DNA of 64,000 bases from Bacteroidales bacterium (GCA_017509755.1 JAFWOY010000010.1:46353-110352), one strand, 5' to 3'. Shown: positions 51,499 through 61,568, counted from the first letter of the stretch. Notes: generated by a model not told the origin, from the letters alone. Translations and numbers: made by a program.

Positions 51499-52380
51499 CT
51501 AATCGTGTTCCGCCAGCCAGGCTTCCAGGATGCGGCAATAGTCTTCGTGGCGATCGACAAAGCACATGTGGCGGGCGCCTTGCATCAGTTCCCAGCGGCT
51601 GCCGGGGATGCCGTCGTGCATGGAGCGGGCGACGGCGGGCGTGCACAGGTCTTCTGAGCCGCTGAACAGCAGGCAAGGGCAATCGATCTCGCCGAGACGG
51701 TCGATGTATTCGAAATCGCCCAGGCTGCCGGTAGGTACGTATTCGTTCGGTCCCCAACCATAGAGATAGGCTTCCTTGCCGGAGCGTTTGGGACGGGTGA
51801 GGCACTCGGGGCTGTTTTCGTCGGTGCTGGCGCAGTGGAGTTCCATGAAACGGTCGTTGGCCTGGAGATAGGCGGGGTCCTCGAAATTGCCTGTCTCTTC
51901 GGCCCGTCGGATGGCCTCCTGGTCCTCTTTCGACATCAGCCCGATCATCCGGTGTTGTTCGCTGGCCCAAAGGCTGGAAGAAGCGTGACCGCTGGAGATG
52001 ATGGCGGAACAGATGCCCGCGGGCTTCTTTTCGATGAGATAGGCAATGATGAGCATGCCGCCCCACGACTGGCCCAGGATGTGAAGACGGTCCAGATGGA
52101 GGTATTCCCGAAGGGCGATGAGTTCGTTCATCCAGGTTCCCTGGGTCCACAGTTCCGGATGGCCGTCCAGATAGGAATTTCCGCAACCGATCTGGTCGTA
52201 GGAGATCACCTGGCGCCCTGTTTCTCCGGCCACGCGGTCCAGGACTTCAAAGTAATTGTGCGTACTGCCCGGTCCGCCGTGAAGCAGGAGCAGCGGGGCT
52301 TTGGTATCGGAGGGTTCTCCTACAATCCGGTAGTAGGTCTTGTACCCCAGAAAGGGCATGTAGCCTTCTTCGATTTTCAT
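51499..52380 (-). CDS. Proline iminopeptidase-family alpha/beta hydrolase
   Basis: 293 residues from MKIEEGYMPFLGYKTYY at 52380; the open frame extends upstream but lacks a family-like start. LLLLHGGPGSTHNYFE near 40 is the PIP oxyanion motif, SYDQIGCGNS follows, and LGQSWGGMLII near 104 holds the nucleophile Ser. Asp in SGSEDLCTP and His in GARHMCF complete the triad. The family cleaves N-terminal proline or related amide bonds in the cytoplasm. The enolase terminator lies just upstream. Confidence 0.92.
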   Translation of the reverse strand: MKIEEGYMPFLGYKTYYRIVGEPSDTKAPLLLLHGGPGSTHNYFEVLDRVAGETGRQVISYDQIGCGNSYLDGHPELWTQGTWMNELIALREYLHLDRLHILGQSWGGMLIIAYLIEKKPAGICSAIISSGHASSSLWASEQHRMIGLMSKEDQEAIRRAEETGNFEDPAYLQANDRFMELHCASTDENSPECLTRPKRSGKEAYLYGWGPNEYVPTGSLGDFEYIDRLGEIDCPCLLFSGSEDLCTPAVARSMHDGIPGSRWELMQGARHMCFVDRHEDYCRILEAWLAEHD

Positions 52381-52392
52381 GGCAATAGATTT

Positions 52393-52431
52393 AAAAAGAA
52401 GGTGACCAATAATCACTTATCAGTCACCTTC
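52393..52431 (-). terminator. Intrinsic terminator of enolase
   Basis: On the minus strand GAAGGTGAC pairs perfectly with GTCACCTTC across a 16-base loop and is followed by TTTTT. It lies 18 bases after the enolase stop. Confidence 0.85.
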
Positions 52432-52449
52432 ATTCCATTTGACAAACGA

Positions 52450-53756
<1,307 letters not shown>

Positions 53757-53819
53757 TGTTTCAAAAAATTATAACGTTATAAACAATTCACTGTACGACA
53801 GGCTCCAAAAGAGCCGGTA

Positions 53820-53838
53820 ATCTTTGCAGCGCAAAGAT
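53820..53838. promoter_or_regulatory. Palindrome overlapping the enolase promoter
   Basis: ATCTTTGCAGCGCAAAGAT is a perfect inverted repeat (8-bp arms, 3-base centre) that overlaps the enolase -7 box. It may be an operator or only a coincidence with the box sequence. Confidence 0.4.
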
Positions 53839-53839
53839 A
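53832..53839 (-). promoter_or_regulatory. -7 box for enolase
   Basis: TATCTTTG on the minus strand, 75 bases before the ATG at 53756. The leader is unusually long for this window and contains GGCTC/GAGCC and ATAACGTTAT inverted repeats. Confidence 0.5.
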
Positions 53840-53847
53840 TAAAAAAA

Positions 53848-54645
53848 CTATTTCACAGAATAAAATAAGGACAATACCTTCACAAACAGCCGCGCCGGCA
53901 GGATGCGCTTGAGCGGGATCGAGAGTTTCTGGATGAAAGTGGCAATCACGTAGCGGAATTTCGGATGCTTCTTGCGGATGATCTTTGCAACTTTCCGGGC
54001 CAGATAAGCCGGCTTGAGTCCGGTTTGTTCGTCTTTCTCAAAACTGTGGACGGATTGACGGAGACTGGGATATGCGGCAGCCGCTTCATCCGACACTTGT
54101 TTGATGCGGGCAGCGGTAAAGCCGGTCGCAAAGTCGCCCGGCTCAATGAGGATGACTTGGATCCCGTGGCGCCGGACCTCGATCTGGAGCGCTTCGCAGA
54201 ATCCCTCGATGGCAAATTTGCTGGCCGAATAAAAGCCCTGGAACGGGAGCCCCATCAGGCCACCGATCGAGCTGAAACAGAGAATCTTTCCCCCACCCTG
54301 CCGACGCATCACGGGAAGCACGGCCTGCGTGAAGCGGACCTGCCCCATGAAATTCGTGTCCATCTGCAGCTGCACATCCGCCTCGGGAGCGAACTCCACC
54401 GGGCCGCCGATGCCCATACCGGCATTGTTGACCAGCACGTCGATGCGGCCTTCCACGGAAACTACCGCATCCACGGCGGCCTGGACAGCCGTTGTGTCGC
54501 GCACATCAGCGCGCAGATAGTGAACACCCGGAAGTTGTTCGACATCCCGCCGAACCGTGCCATAGACGGTGTGACCGTCAGCCGCCAGCTGCTGCGCCAT
54601 CGCGCACCCGAACCCGGAGGAAATGCCGGTTATCAAAATGACCAT
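53848..54645 (-). CDS. Short-chain dehydrogenase/reductase
   Basis: 265 residues. It is a classical SDR: ILITGISSGFG near 4 is the NAD(P) loop (TGxxxGxG), NNAGMG near 73 the structural NAG motif, SSIGG near 125 holds the catalytic Ser, and YSASK near 138 the Tyr-Lys pair. The C-terminal 60 residues are basic and hydrophobic (FIQKLSIPLKRILPARL), possibly membrane-associated, as in lipid-modifying SDRs. The substrate is unknown. It is divergent from the lactonase gene. Confidence 0.92.
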   Translation of the reverse strand: MVILITGISSGFGCAMAQQLAADGHTVYGTVRRDVEQLPGVHYLRADVRDTTAVQAAVDAVVSVEGRIDVLVNNAGMGIGGPVEFAPEADVQLQMDTNFMGQVRFTQAVLPVMRRQGGGKILCFSSIGGLMGLPFQGFYSASKFAIEGFCEALQIEVRRHGIQVILIEPGDFATGFTAARIKQVSDEAAAAYPSLRQSVHSFEKDEQTGLKPAYLARKVAKIIRKKHPKFRYVIATFIQKLSIPLKRILPARLFVKVLSLFYSVK

Positions 54646-54665
54646 ACTCTGCAGTTTTTATCCGG

Positions 54666-54673
54666 CAAATTTA
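54666..54673 (-). promoter_or_regulatory. -7 box for the SDR gene
   Basis: TAAATTTG on the minus strand, 20 bases before the ATG at 54645. Confidence 0.5.
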
Positions 54674-54684
54674 ATGAAAATACG

Positions 54685-54692
54685 TATATTTG
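54685..54692 (+). promoter_or_regulatory. -7 box for the lactonase gene
   Basis: TATATTTG, 8 bases before the ATG at 54701. It excludes the longer frame from 54623. Confidence 0.6.
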
Positions 54693-54700
54693 ATGCAATT

Positions 54701-55798
54701 ATGAAACGCATCTCCCTTCTGTTCCTGACGCTGGCCACCGGGCTGCTGGCGGCGTGCTCTTCCGACAAGACCATGTATCTGTATGTCGGTACCTATTCCG
54801 ACGGTTTTTATGCATACGAATTCGACTGCAACCAAGGGCAAATCATCTCGCAAGGCTCTTTTCCGGAAGCGCCCGGGGCCCTGGCCAAGGCTCCTATGAA
54901 CAATCCTTCCTACCTCACGGCTTTCGGCTCGTATGTCTATGCAGTCAGTGAAATGCCAGACAGTACGGCGTCTGTCCACGCCTGGCAATTCAACGGAAAA
55001 ACCTTCCATTCGCTCGGCAGTCAACCCACGGGGCTTCCCGACTACTGTGAGGATCCTTGTTATGTCGCCACGGATGGAGACCGGCTGGCAGTCGCCAATT
55101 ACTCCGGCGGTACGCTGGCTGTCTATCACCTGCTGGACGACGGAGGCATTTCGTCGCTGGATACCCTTGTCGTTTCTCGGGCCGGAGGACCGGACATGCA
55201 GCGCCAAGCAAAGCCACATGTGCATTGCGCCACTTTTACACCGGATGGAAAATACCTGCTTTTCAGCGAATTCAGCGCCGATGCCATTGGCCTTTTGGTG
55301 ATAGATGGCGAACTGGGCTCCGTAGAGACAGCCGCAGAACTCCCGGCTGATTTCGGACCGCGTCATCTCCTCTTCGATGCAGAGGGCAGCCATCTTTATG
55401 TAATCGGGGAACTTTCCGGCGACGTGGCTGTCTTCGATTATGCTGACGGGGCGCTCACCTGCAAACAGATTGTCAAAGCCGACACCGTGAATGCGCGCGG
55501 TGCGGCTGACATCCATCTGTCACCTGACGGGAAATTCCTCTACGCCAGCCTCCGGCTGCAGAACGACGGCATTGCAATCTTCCGTGTCGCTGCCAACGGA
55601 ACCCTGACTCCAGCCGGCTACCAGCAGACGGGTATCCATCCACGCAACTTCAACATCACGCCCGATGGTCGCTGGATGCTGGTCTGCTGCCGGGATGACA
55701 ACGCCATCGAGATCTACCGCCGCGACAGGGCAGACGGCAGCTTGACCGATACAGGTCAGCGCATCACTCTTTCGCGTCCGGTGTTTGTGGGTTGGTAG
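54701..55798 (+). CDS. Lactonase-family beta-propeller lipoprotein (6-phosphogluconolactonase-like)
   Basis: 365 residues with a lipoprotein signal (LFLTLATGLLAAC). The rest is a seven-bladed propeller of the Pgl/YbhE lactonase type: MYLYVGTYSDGFYAYEFD opens it, and PHVHCATFTPDGKYLLFSE, GPRHLLFDAEGSHLYV, DIHLSPDGKFLYAS and HPRNFNITPDGRWMLV are the repeated blade motifs. Export as a lipoprotein makes a role in the pentose phosphate pathway unlikely; it may open a sugar lactone in the envelope. Its 3' end overlaps the DUF389 gene by 35 bases. Confidence 0.88.
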   Translation: MKRISLLFLTLATGLLAACSSDKTMYLYVGTYSDGFYAYEFDCNQGQIISQGSFPEAPGALAKAPMNNPSYLTAFGSYVYAVSEMPDSTASVHAWQFNGKTFHSLGSQPTGLPDYCEDPCYVATDGDRLAVANYSGGTLAVYHLLDDGGISSLDTLVVSRAGGPDMQRQAKPHVHCATFTPDGKYLLFSEFSADAIGLLVIDGELGSVETAAELPADFGPRHLLFDAEGSHLYVIGELSGDVAVFDYADGALTCKQIVKADTVNARGAADIHLSPDGKFLYASLRLQNDGIAIFRVAANGTLTPAGYQQTGIHPRNFNITPDGRWMLVCCRDDNAIEIYRRDRADGSLTDTGQRITLSRPVFVGW

Positions 55799-56915
55799 TT
55801 GTCTTCTCTGCCGACTTCTCAGCCGCCTTGTACTTAGACAATTCAAGCTGCAGGTCCATGATGGTCTGGTTCAGTTCCTGCAACTTCTTCAGATAGTGAT
55901 CGTTCAGGTCACGGATCACTTCGTTCTTGTTGATGTTCTGCACGGCCGCTTCCTCGTGGAAGATGATCTGGTCGCTGTGGAGGCCGTACCCCAGGGCGTT
56001 CTTCAGCAGGATCTGTTTGGCCGTGTAGTCGAGCTGCTCCCCGGCCAGATAGACATCCAGCGTCTGATGACGGCCGTCGAGATTGATATCGTAGTCAAAA
56101 ATATAACTCGATCCGATGGTCTTGTTGCTCTGCACGAAACGCTCGGCACTGATGGCGAAGTTGTTGTCGCGGATGGTGCCGACGGCGGAGAAGACGCTGG
56201 GTACGATCATGATGATCAGCACGGCCGCGACGATACGCGGGTTCCGGCGGCGATGGTACTCATCGATGGCCACGCTCTCGAAACCCAGGAACTTGGCCAT
56301 GAAGAAGGTGGCCAGTGCGATGAAAATGCCATTGATGAGAAACAGGTACAAAGCGCCGAAAATATACCGGGGATTGAGGCTTGCAATGCCGTAGCCGACC
56401 GTGCAGAGCGGCGGCATCAACGCCGTGGCGATAGCCACGCCGGAAAGGACCGTGCCCCGCTCCTTGCGGGAGTTCTCCAGCATGCCGGCGACACCGCCGA
56501 ACAGGGCGATGAGCACGTCGTAGATAGTGGGGCGGGTACGGGCCAGCAATTCGGTGGGATTGCTCAGCTTGAGCGGGCTGATCAGGAAATAAAGACTTGC
56601 CACGATGATGCTGATGACCACCATCACGACGAAATTCTTCAGGGAGCCCTTCATCAGTTCCGTATCGTTCGTACCCAGGCCCACTCCGAAACCCAGGATC
56701 GGACCCATCACCGGAGAGATGAGCATCGCGCCGATGATCACGGGAATCGAGTTGACGTTCAAGCCGACAGAGGCGATGATGATGGCGCAGGCCAGAATGA
56801 TGACGTTGGGTCCCCGGAAAAAGATATTCTTCTTGATGGCCGCAACGGCTGCCGTCCGGTCGATATCATCGCCCAGATACACGATATGGCGGAGGTATTT
56901 CTGAAATCGGTTCAT
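55764..56915 (-). CDS. DUF389 / TIGR00341 family membrane protein
   Basis: 383 residues. The N-terminal half is a five-to-six-helix membrane domain with the conserved IIGAMLISPVMGPILGFG near 60 and SGVAIATALMPPLCTVGYG near 158, both DUF389 marks. The C-terminal about 130 residues are soluble and end in a coiled coil (LNDHYLKKLQELNQTIMDLQ) with a Lys/Thr/Pro tail. Function is unknown. The coding end lies across the last 35 bases of the convergent lactonase gene. Confidence 0.88.
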   Translation of the reverse strand: MNRFQKYLRHIVYLGDDIDRTAAVAAIKKNIFFRGPNVIILACAIIIASVGLNVNSIPVIIGAMLISPVMGPILGFGVGLGTNDTELMKGSLKNFVVMVVISIIVASLYFLISPLKLSNPTELLARTRPTIYDVLIALFGGVAGMLENSRKERGTVLSGVAIATALMPPLCTVGYGIASLNPRYIFGALYLFLINGIFIALATFFMAKFLGFESVAIDEYHRRRNPRIVAAVLIIMIVPSVFSAVGTIRDNNFAISAERFVQSNKTIGSSYIFDYDINLDGRHQTLDVYLAGEQLDYTAKQILLKNALGYGLHSDQIIFHEEAAVQNINKNEVIRDLNDHYLKKLQELNQTIMDLQLELSKYKAAEKSAEKTTTNPQTPDAKE

Positions 56916-56958
56916 AAACGGCGCATTACAGGAAACAATGTCTTTTCGTTAACAAAGG

Positions 56959-57864
56959 TCAAGCCAAAACCAGGGCAAAGCAATAGGCCAAACAGTCCAT
57001 CGTCACCAACGCGGTGATACCGCCCATCACGGCCCGTCGGGATTCGGGACCGAGGGGCAGACCGCACTGGCGGACAACCAGATGAGAGAAGGCCAGGCAG
57101 GAAAAGGCATAGACCAGCACGGAGGTCCAATGCCCTTGCACAGCCAGAACGGCAACAGGGCTGGCAATCCATATCAGCAGCAGGATCCGGTACCACATGG
57201 CGGTCCGCTCAAAGCCCAGCAAGCAGGCCAGGGTACGCCGCCCGGCCGCCCGATCCCGGGCGATATCGCAGCCATTGTTGGAAAACAGGATCAGGGCGAT
57301 GCCCAAAATGGCCGGCAGGGCTTCCACCAGGACGAAGAAGTCGAGTTCGCCGGTCAGCATCTGAACCCCGGCCAGCGGAATCAATCCGCCCATGGCCAGT
57401 CCGGCACAGAGGTCCCCTACCGGCAGATAGGAGATCGGAGGCCGGCCGAACGCATAACCGAAAAGGATCAGGGCACCGGCCAGGCCTATGAACATCGGGA
57501 CGAGACCGCATGTCCGTACGACATAGATGGCGGGCACCAGCGCCAGCAGCAGGAACAGGAAACCGAGATTGCGGGCCGTACGGGGCTTCATGCCGTAAAC
57601 GATGACAGCGTCAAACGCATCGGGCGAATTCTCAAGCGTATCGGTTCCTTTGAGATAGTCGGCATAATCATCAAAGGCATTGACCGCCGACTGCATCAGG
57701 ATGACGATGACGAACAGGCAGGCCGTCAGCAAAGGATCCAGGTGGGGCACCCGGTGACAGCTGATGGCCAGGGCCGTCACCACAGCCGCAATCGAGGCAG
57801 GCCAGGAATGAGGTGCTGCCAGATTGAGCACATCTTTGAAACGCAGCCGCTGTTCCATGGTCAT
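56959..57864 (-). CDS. UbiA-family prenyltransferase, MenA-like
   Basis: 301 residues with about nine membrane helices. The first Asp-rich motif is NAFDDYADYLKGTDT near 62 (NxxxDxxxD) and the second is NNGCDIARDRAAGRRTLA near 198, both needed to bind the magnesium-diphosphate of the prenyl donor. The spacing and KGTDT resemble MenA, which prenylates 1,4-dihydroxy-2-naphthoate for menaquinone, the usual quinone of Bacteroidales. Other UbiA subfamilies are possible. It follows the nuclease gene by 3 bases. Confidence 0.83.
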   Translation of the reverse strand: MTMEQRLRFKDVLNLAAPHSWPASIAAVVTALAISCHRVPHLDPLLTACLFVIVILMQSAVNAFDDYADYLKGTDTLENSPDAFDAVIVYGMKPRTARNLGFLFLLLALVPAIYVVRTCGLVPMFIGLAGALILFGYAFGRPPISYLPVGDLCAGLAMGGLIPLAGVQMLTGELDFFVLVEALPAILGIALILFSNNGCDIARDRAAGRRTLACLLGFERTAMWYRILLLIWIASPVAVLAVQGHWTSVLVYAFSCLAFSHLVVRQCGLPLGPESRRAVMGGITALVTMDCLAYCFALVLA

Positions 57865-57867
57865 CCC

Positions 57868-58722
57868 CTATTTGATGCCCCAGTCAGAAAGACGGACGGT
57901 ATTCTCCACTTTTTCCTCGACCTTGTCGTCCAGGGCCGGGAAGAAATCAAAACCGGTCAGTGTCTCCAGGTCATTGATACTCATCGAACAGTCGCGCAGG
58001 TAATAGCGGTCGTCGTCGTTGTCCATGACGAAGGCGATGGCGCTGTAGGAGCCGTTTTTCTTGCGGATAAGCAAAGCTTTGTAGAAAGAATCGGGGACTA
58101 CGACATCCCGGTCTCCGATCGTGCCATAACGGTTCTGGCCGACAATGGGGCCTGTCACCACCCAGATACTGCCATAGCGGTTGGCCCATTGGCGGACCCG
58201 CTTTTCGAGATACTGCCAGTCGCCGGCATTGAGCGTCTCGTTCTGCGGACAGATGTTGGTGAAATAGAATGTCTCGCTCATCGTGCGTGTACTGAACGCT
58301 GCATCGGCTGCGGGCATCAGGTGACCCTTGGTCCAGCCCGAGCCGGAATAATCTTCCCGCATGGCCTGTGTGCAGCCTTTGAGGTCAGGATCCATGCGGA
58401 ATTCAATCCCTTCCCGTTTCTTGTCTCCGCCTGTTTCATCCGCCGTCAATTCGTAGGCAACCCAGTCAGGGATCAGCGTTTCCGGATTGTAGGACGAGAC
58501 GTAGGCCCCATGCTCCACGATCCGTCCACCGGATGTCAGAGCCGGAATCTCCATCAGGTCCGCCAGCGAAGCCGGCGCGGAAATCGAGACAGGACCGCCC
58601 GGTTCAGACGGCTTGACACCAGGATCCGTGTCCGGATCATTATGCTGGTAGCCGAACAGATAGTACAACAGGGCCGCGAGGAGCAGGACGGCCGGAGCCA
58701 GGAGTTTCTTGATCTTTTTCAT
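57868..58722 (-). CDS. DNA/RNA non-specific endonuclease (NUC1 family), membrane-anchored
   Basis: 284 residues from MKKIKKLLAPAVLLL at 58722; the -7 box at 58747 rules out the ATG at 58758. A signal anchor and a Pro-rich linker precede the beta-beta-alpha-metal nuclease domain. The usual DRGH motif reads TKGHLMPAAD near 140, keeping the catalytic His, and the magnesium-binding Asn is in FTNICPQNETLN near 168. Extracytoplasmic nucleic acid degradation is likely. It is the first gene of a three-gene run with the UbiA and DUF389 genes. Confidence 0.88.
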   Translation of the reverse strand: MKKIKKLLAPAVLLLAALLYYLFGYQHNDPDTDPGVKPSEPGGPVSISAPASLADLMEIPALTSGGRIVEHGAYVSSYNPETLIPDWVAYELTADETGGDKKREGIEFRMDPDLKGCTQAMREDYSGSGWTKGHLMPAADAAFSTRTMSETFYFTNICPQNETLNAGDWQYLEKRVRQWANRYGSIWVVTGPIVGQNRYGTIGDRDVVVPDSFYKALLIRKKNGSYSAIAFVMDNDDDRYYLRDCSMSINDLETLTGFDFFPALDDKVEEKVENTVRLSDWGIK

Positions 58723-58746
58723 CGCAGGAATCAAAGCATTCTGATA

Positions 58747-58754
58747 CAAATTTA
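58747..58754 (-). promoter_or_regulatory. -7 box for the nuclease gene
   Basis: TAAATTTG on the minus strand, 24 bases before the ATG at 58722. Confidence 0.5.
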
Positions 58755-58768
58755 CCATAAAAATTCAT

Positions 58769-58776
58769 TATCTTTG
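58769..58776 (+). promoter_or_regulatory. -7 box for the LD-carboxypeptidase gene
   Basis: TATCTTTG, 17 bases before the ATG at 58794. Confidence 0.6.
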
Positions 58777-58793
58777 AGGATTAAAGAAAAAAT

Positions 58794-59705
58794 ATGAAAA
58801 AGTATATCCGACCGGAATTTCTGAAGGAAGGCGACACCGTCGCCGTGGTAGCCATGGCTTCCGCCCTGAGCGAGAAGAGCCGCCAGACCCTGTATTGGAA
58901 AGAGATGCTGGAATCATGGGGCTTGCACGTCAAACTCGGCAAGCATCTCTATGACAGCGAACCCGGCGAATTCGCCGGCCGTGACCAGGACCGCGCGGCC
59001 GACATCACCGAGATGCTGCTTGACCCGGAAGTCAAGGCCCTCATCTCGTTCCGCGGCGGTTACGGCTCCATGCGTACCGTCCGCGCGCTGGACACTTCCC
59101 TGTTTGCCGCACATCCGAAATGGCTCGTGGGCTTCAGCGACATCACCGTCTTCCACGCGCTGCTCCAGAGCCAGGGAATCGAATCGATCCACGGTGCGAT
59201 GCCCAGCACCATCGGCGAGAATTCCCACGCCAGCGAGGAATCGCTCCGCAAGGCCCTTTTCGGCCAAGTCAAGAGTTATCGCACGGCGCCGCATCCGTTC
59301 AGTTGCTGCGGCCAGGCCCGCGGCCGGCTGGTCGGCGGCAACCTGAGCTTGCTCCACTCCTGCCTCCGCACCCCGTGGGAAAACCATCTGGACGAAGACA
59401 GCATCTTCTTCATCGAAGACGTGGACGAACGGATGTACAACCTCGACCGGATGCTGCTGACGCTGCAACAAGGCGGCTTCTTCGAACGGGCCAAAGGCAT
59501 CATCGTCGGCCAGTTCACCGACACGACCGGCGAGGATGAATGGAAGCGCAGCGTATTGGAACTGGTCCGTGAGTATATGCCGACCGACAAGCCTGTCCTT
59601 TTCGGCTTCGACGCCGGCCACGAACACCCCAACTACAGCCTCTACCTCGGTCGGGAAGTCACCCTCGACGTCACCCCCGACGGCGGTTTGCTGAAGTTTG
59701 AATAA
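58794..59705 (+). CDS. LD-carboxypeptidase (peptidase S66)
   Basis: 303 residues of the LdcA/MccF family. The triad is visible as GFSDITVF near 112 (Ser), IFFIEDVDERMYNLDRML near 205 (Glu) and GHEHPNYSL near 277 (His), and RGGYGSMR near 83 is the conserved loop. No signal peptide is present, so it acts in the cytoplasm, trimming the terminal D-Ala from recycled murein tetrapeptides. A MccF-like role in cleaving peptide-nucleotide toxins cannot be excluded. Confidence 0.92.
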   Translation: MKKYIRPEFLKEGDTVAVVAMASALSEKSRQTLYWKEMLESWGLHVKLGKHLYDSEPGEFAGRDQDRAADITEMLLDPEVKALISFRGGYGSMRTVRALDTSLFAAHPKWLVGFSDITVFHALLQSQGIESIHGAMPSTIGENSHASEESLRKALFGQVKSYRTAPHPFSCCGQARGRLVGGNLSLLHSCLRTPWENHLDEDSIFFIEDVDERMYNLDRMLLTLQQGGFFERAKGIIVGQFTDTTGEDEWKRSVLELVREYMPTDKPVLFGFDAGHEHPNYSLYLGREVTLDVTPDGGLLKFE

Positions 59706-59716
59706 ATGAATCATAC

Positions 59717-59752
59717 GGGAATGAATCGCAAGCTTCCAGGCAATTCATTCCC
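59717..59752. terminator. Hairpin after the LD-carboxypeptidase gene
   Basis: GGGAATGAAT and ATTCATTCCC form a perfect 10-bp stem with a 16-base loop, 12 bases after the stop. No U-tract follows. Confidence 0.5.
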
Positions 59753-59780
59753 AAGACCATCGATGGCAATTAGCGAAACG

Positions 59781-59876
59781 GAGGAGGGACCCAAGCAGAG
59801 CTTGGGAAGGGTCGAGCGAAGCGAGACGGTCTTTCAAGCATATACCCTCCGGAGTGAAGCGAACGAAGGATATTGA
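59781..59876. repeat. Structured intergenic element, copy 2
   Basis: GAGGGACCCAAGC, loop AGA, GCTTGGGAAGGGTCGAGCGAAGCGAGACGGT matches the inner part of the element at 37907 in order and spacing. The outer 32-base arms of copy 1 are not preserved. It sits in the 204-base gap before the DUF853 gene. Confidence 0.65.
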
Positions 59877-59909
59877 ACTGAATAAGAGTAATATTAATAA
59901 ACAAAAGAT

Positions 59910-61568
59910 ATGTTATTAGACGGACAACTTTACATCGCGCACAGCGATCGTGGAAACATCAATCTGGTCGGCAAGATGGCCAACCGCCACGGACTGATTG
60001 CCGGTGCGACCGGTACAGGAAAGACCGTGACCTTGCAAGTGCTTGCCGAGACCTTCTCCCAGGCCGGCGTCCCCTGCTTCATGGCCGACATGAAAGGAGA
60101 CCTTTCCGGCATCAGCCAGGCCGGCCGGCTCAGCGGCTTCATCGAGAAACGCATGCCTGAATTCGGGATTGAGAATCCCCAGTTCGCCGGCTGCCCGACC
60201 CGTTTCTTCGATGTCTTCGGCGAACAAGGCTTCCCCATGCGCGCCACCATCTCCGCCATGGGCCCCCAGTTGCTCGCCCGCTTGATGCAGCTCACCGAAG
60301 TCCAGGCCGGCGTCCTCAATGCCGTGTTCCGCATCGCCGATGACAACAACCTGCTGCTCATCGACCTGAAAGACCTCAAGCTGATGCTCGACTTCGTCGG
60401 CAAGAACGCCGCCAAGTTCACCACCGAATACGGCAACATCGCCCCCGCCAGCATCGGCGCCATCCAGCGCGCCATCCTGCAGATTGAAAGCGAAGGCGGC
60501 GACCAGTTCTTCGGCGAACCCGCCTTCCATGTAGATGACCTGTTTGCCGTGGAAAACGGCCGTGGCGTGATGAACGTCCTGGCCGCCGACCGCCTGATGC
60601 TCAATCCCAAGCTGTACTCCACCTATCTGTTGTGGCTGATGACCGAAATCTACGCCCGGCTGCCCGAAGTCGGCGATCTCGACCTGCCGAAATTCGTATT
60701 CTTCTTCGACGAAGCCCACATGCTGTTCGACGGCACATCCAAAGCCCTGGTGGACAAAATCGAGCAGGTCATCCGCCTCATCCGTTCCAAAGGCGTCGGC
60801 ATCTATTTCATCACCCAGGTGCCCAGCGACGTGCCCGTCAGCGTACTGGCCCAGCTCAGCAACCGCGTCCAGCACGCCCTGCGCGCCTACACGCCGCAGG
60901 ACCAGAAAGCCGTGCGCGCCGCCGCTCAGACATTCCGCGCCAATCCCGCATTCAAGACCGAAGATGCCATCCTCGATCTGGGGACCGGCGAAGCCCTTGT
61001 TTCCTTCCTCGATGAGAAAGGCGCCCCGAGTGTCGTGGAACGCGCCAAGATCCTTTTCCCGCTGAGCCAAATCGGCGCCATCACCCCAGGTCAGCGTCTG
61101 GATATCCAAGCCGCCGCACCTGCCAACCTCAAGGAATACGAGAAGTATTTCGACCGGGAAAGCGCCTACGAAGTCCTGACCGAGCTCAACCAGCAGGTCG
61201 AAGAGGAGAAGGAAGCCGAACGCAAAGCCCTTGAAAAAGAGAAAGAAGCCAAAGCCAAGGAGAAAGAGGAAAAGGCCAAGGGCAAGAGCAGCAAGAAGGC
61301 CGGCATCGGCCGCACCATCCTCGGCACGATGATCGCTGCCGCAGCCACCAGTTTCGCCCGCAGCGCCGGTACCAGCATCGCCAAGAGTATCGGTGGCAAG
61401 AAGAGTACTACCACCAAGAAAAGCACTTCCTCGACTTCGAAGAAAAACACTTCGAACCAGAAATCCGGTTCTGTCCTCGGCGATGTAGTCAAGAAGGCTA
61501 CCCAAACGGCCGCTTCCACCGCCACCCGCAAAGTGACGACCGAAATCCTGAAGAGCATCCTCAAGTAG
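59910..61568 (+). CDS. HerA-like/DUF853 ATPase
   Basis: 552 residues. Walker A is GATGTGKTVT at about 33-42, Walker B is VFFFDEAHMLFD near 268, and the sensor region is GIYFITQVPSDVP near 298. This is the DUF853 group of HerA/FtsK-like P-loop ATPases. After about residue 425 a long charged coiled coil (EEEKEAERKALEKEKEAK) leads into a Lys/Ser/Thr-rich low-complexity tail. The role is unproven; a DNA-translocase-like function is inferred from the fold. It follows structured intergenic element copy 2. Confidence 0.88.
   Translation: MLLDGQLYIAHSDRGNINLVGKMANRHGLIAGATGTGKTVTLQVLAETFSQAGVPCFMADMKGDLSGISQAGRLSGFIEKRMPEFGIENPQFAGCPTRFFDVFGEQGFPMRATISAMGPQLLARLMQLTEVQAGVLNAVFRIADDNNLLLIDLKDLKLMLDFVGKNAAKFTTEYGNIAPASIGAIQRAILQIESEGGDQFFGEPAFHVDDLFAVENGRGVMNVLAADRLMLNPKLYSTYLLWLMTEIYARLPEVGDLDLPKFVFFFDEAHMLFDGTSKALVDKIEQVIRLIRSKGVGIYFITQVPSDVPVSVLAQLSNRVQHALRAYTPQDQKAVRAAAQTFRANPAFKTEDAILDLGTGEALVSFLDEKGAPSVVERAKILFPLSQIGAITPGQRLDIQAAAPANLKEYEKYFDRESAYEVLTELNQQVEEEKEAERKALEKEKEAKAKEKEEKAKGKSSKKAGIGRTILGTMIAAAATSFARSAGTSIAKSIGGKKSTTTKKSTSSTSKKNTSNQKSGSVLGDVVKKATQTAASTATRKVTTEILKSILK

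Noticed and set aside
57868..58722. Inactivated nuclease because DRGH reads TKGH
   Set aside because: The catalytic His is kept, and the first two positions vary in the family as far as I recall, so loss of activity is not implied.
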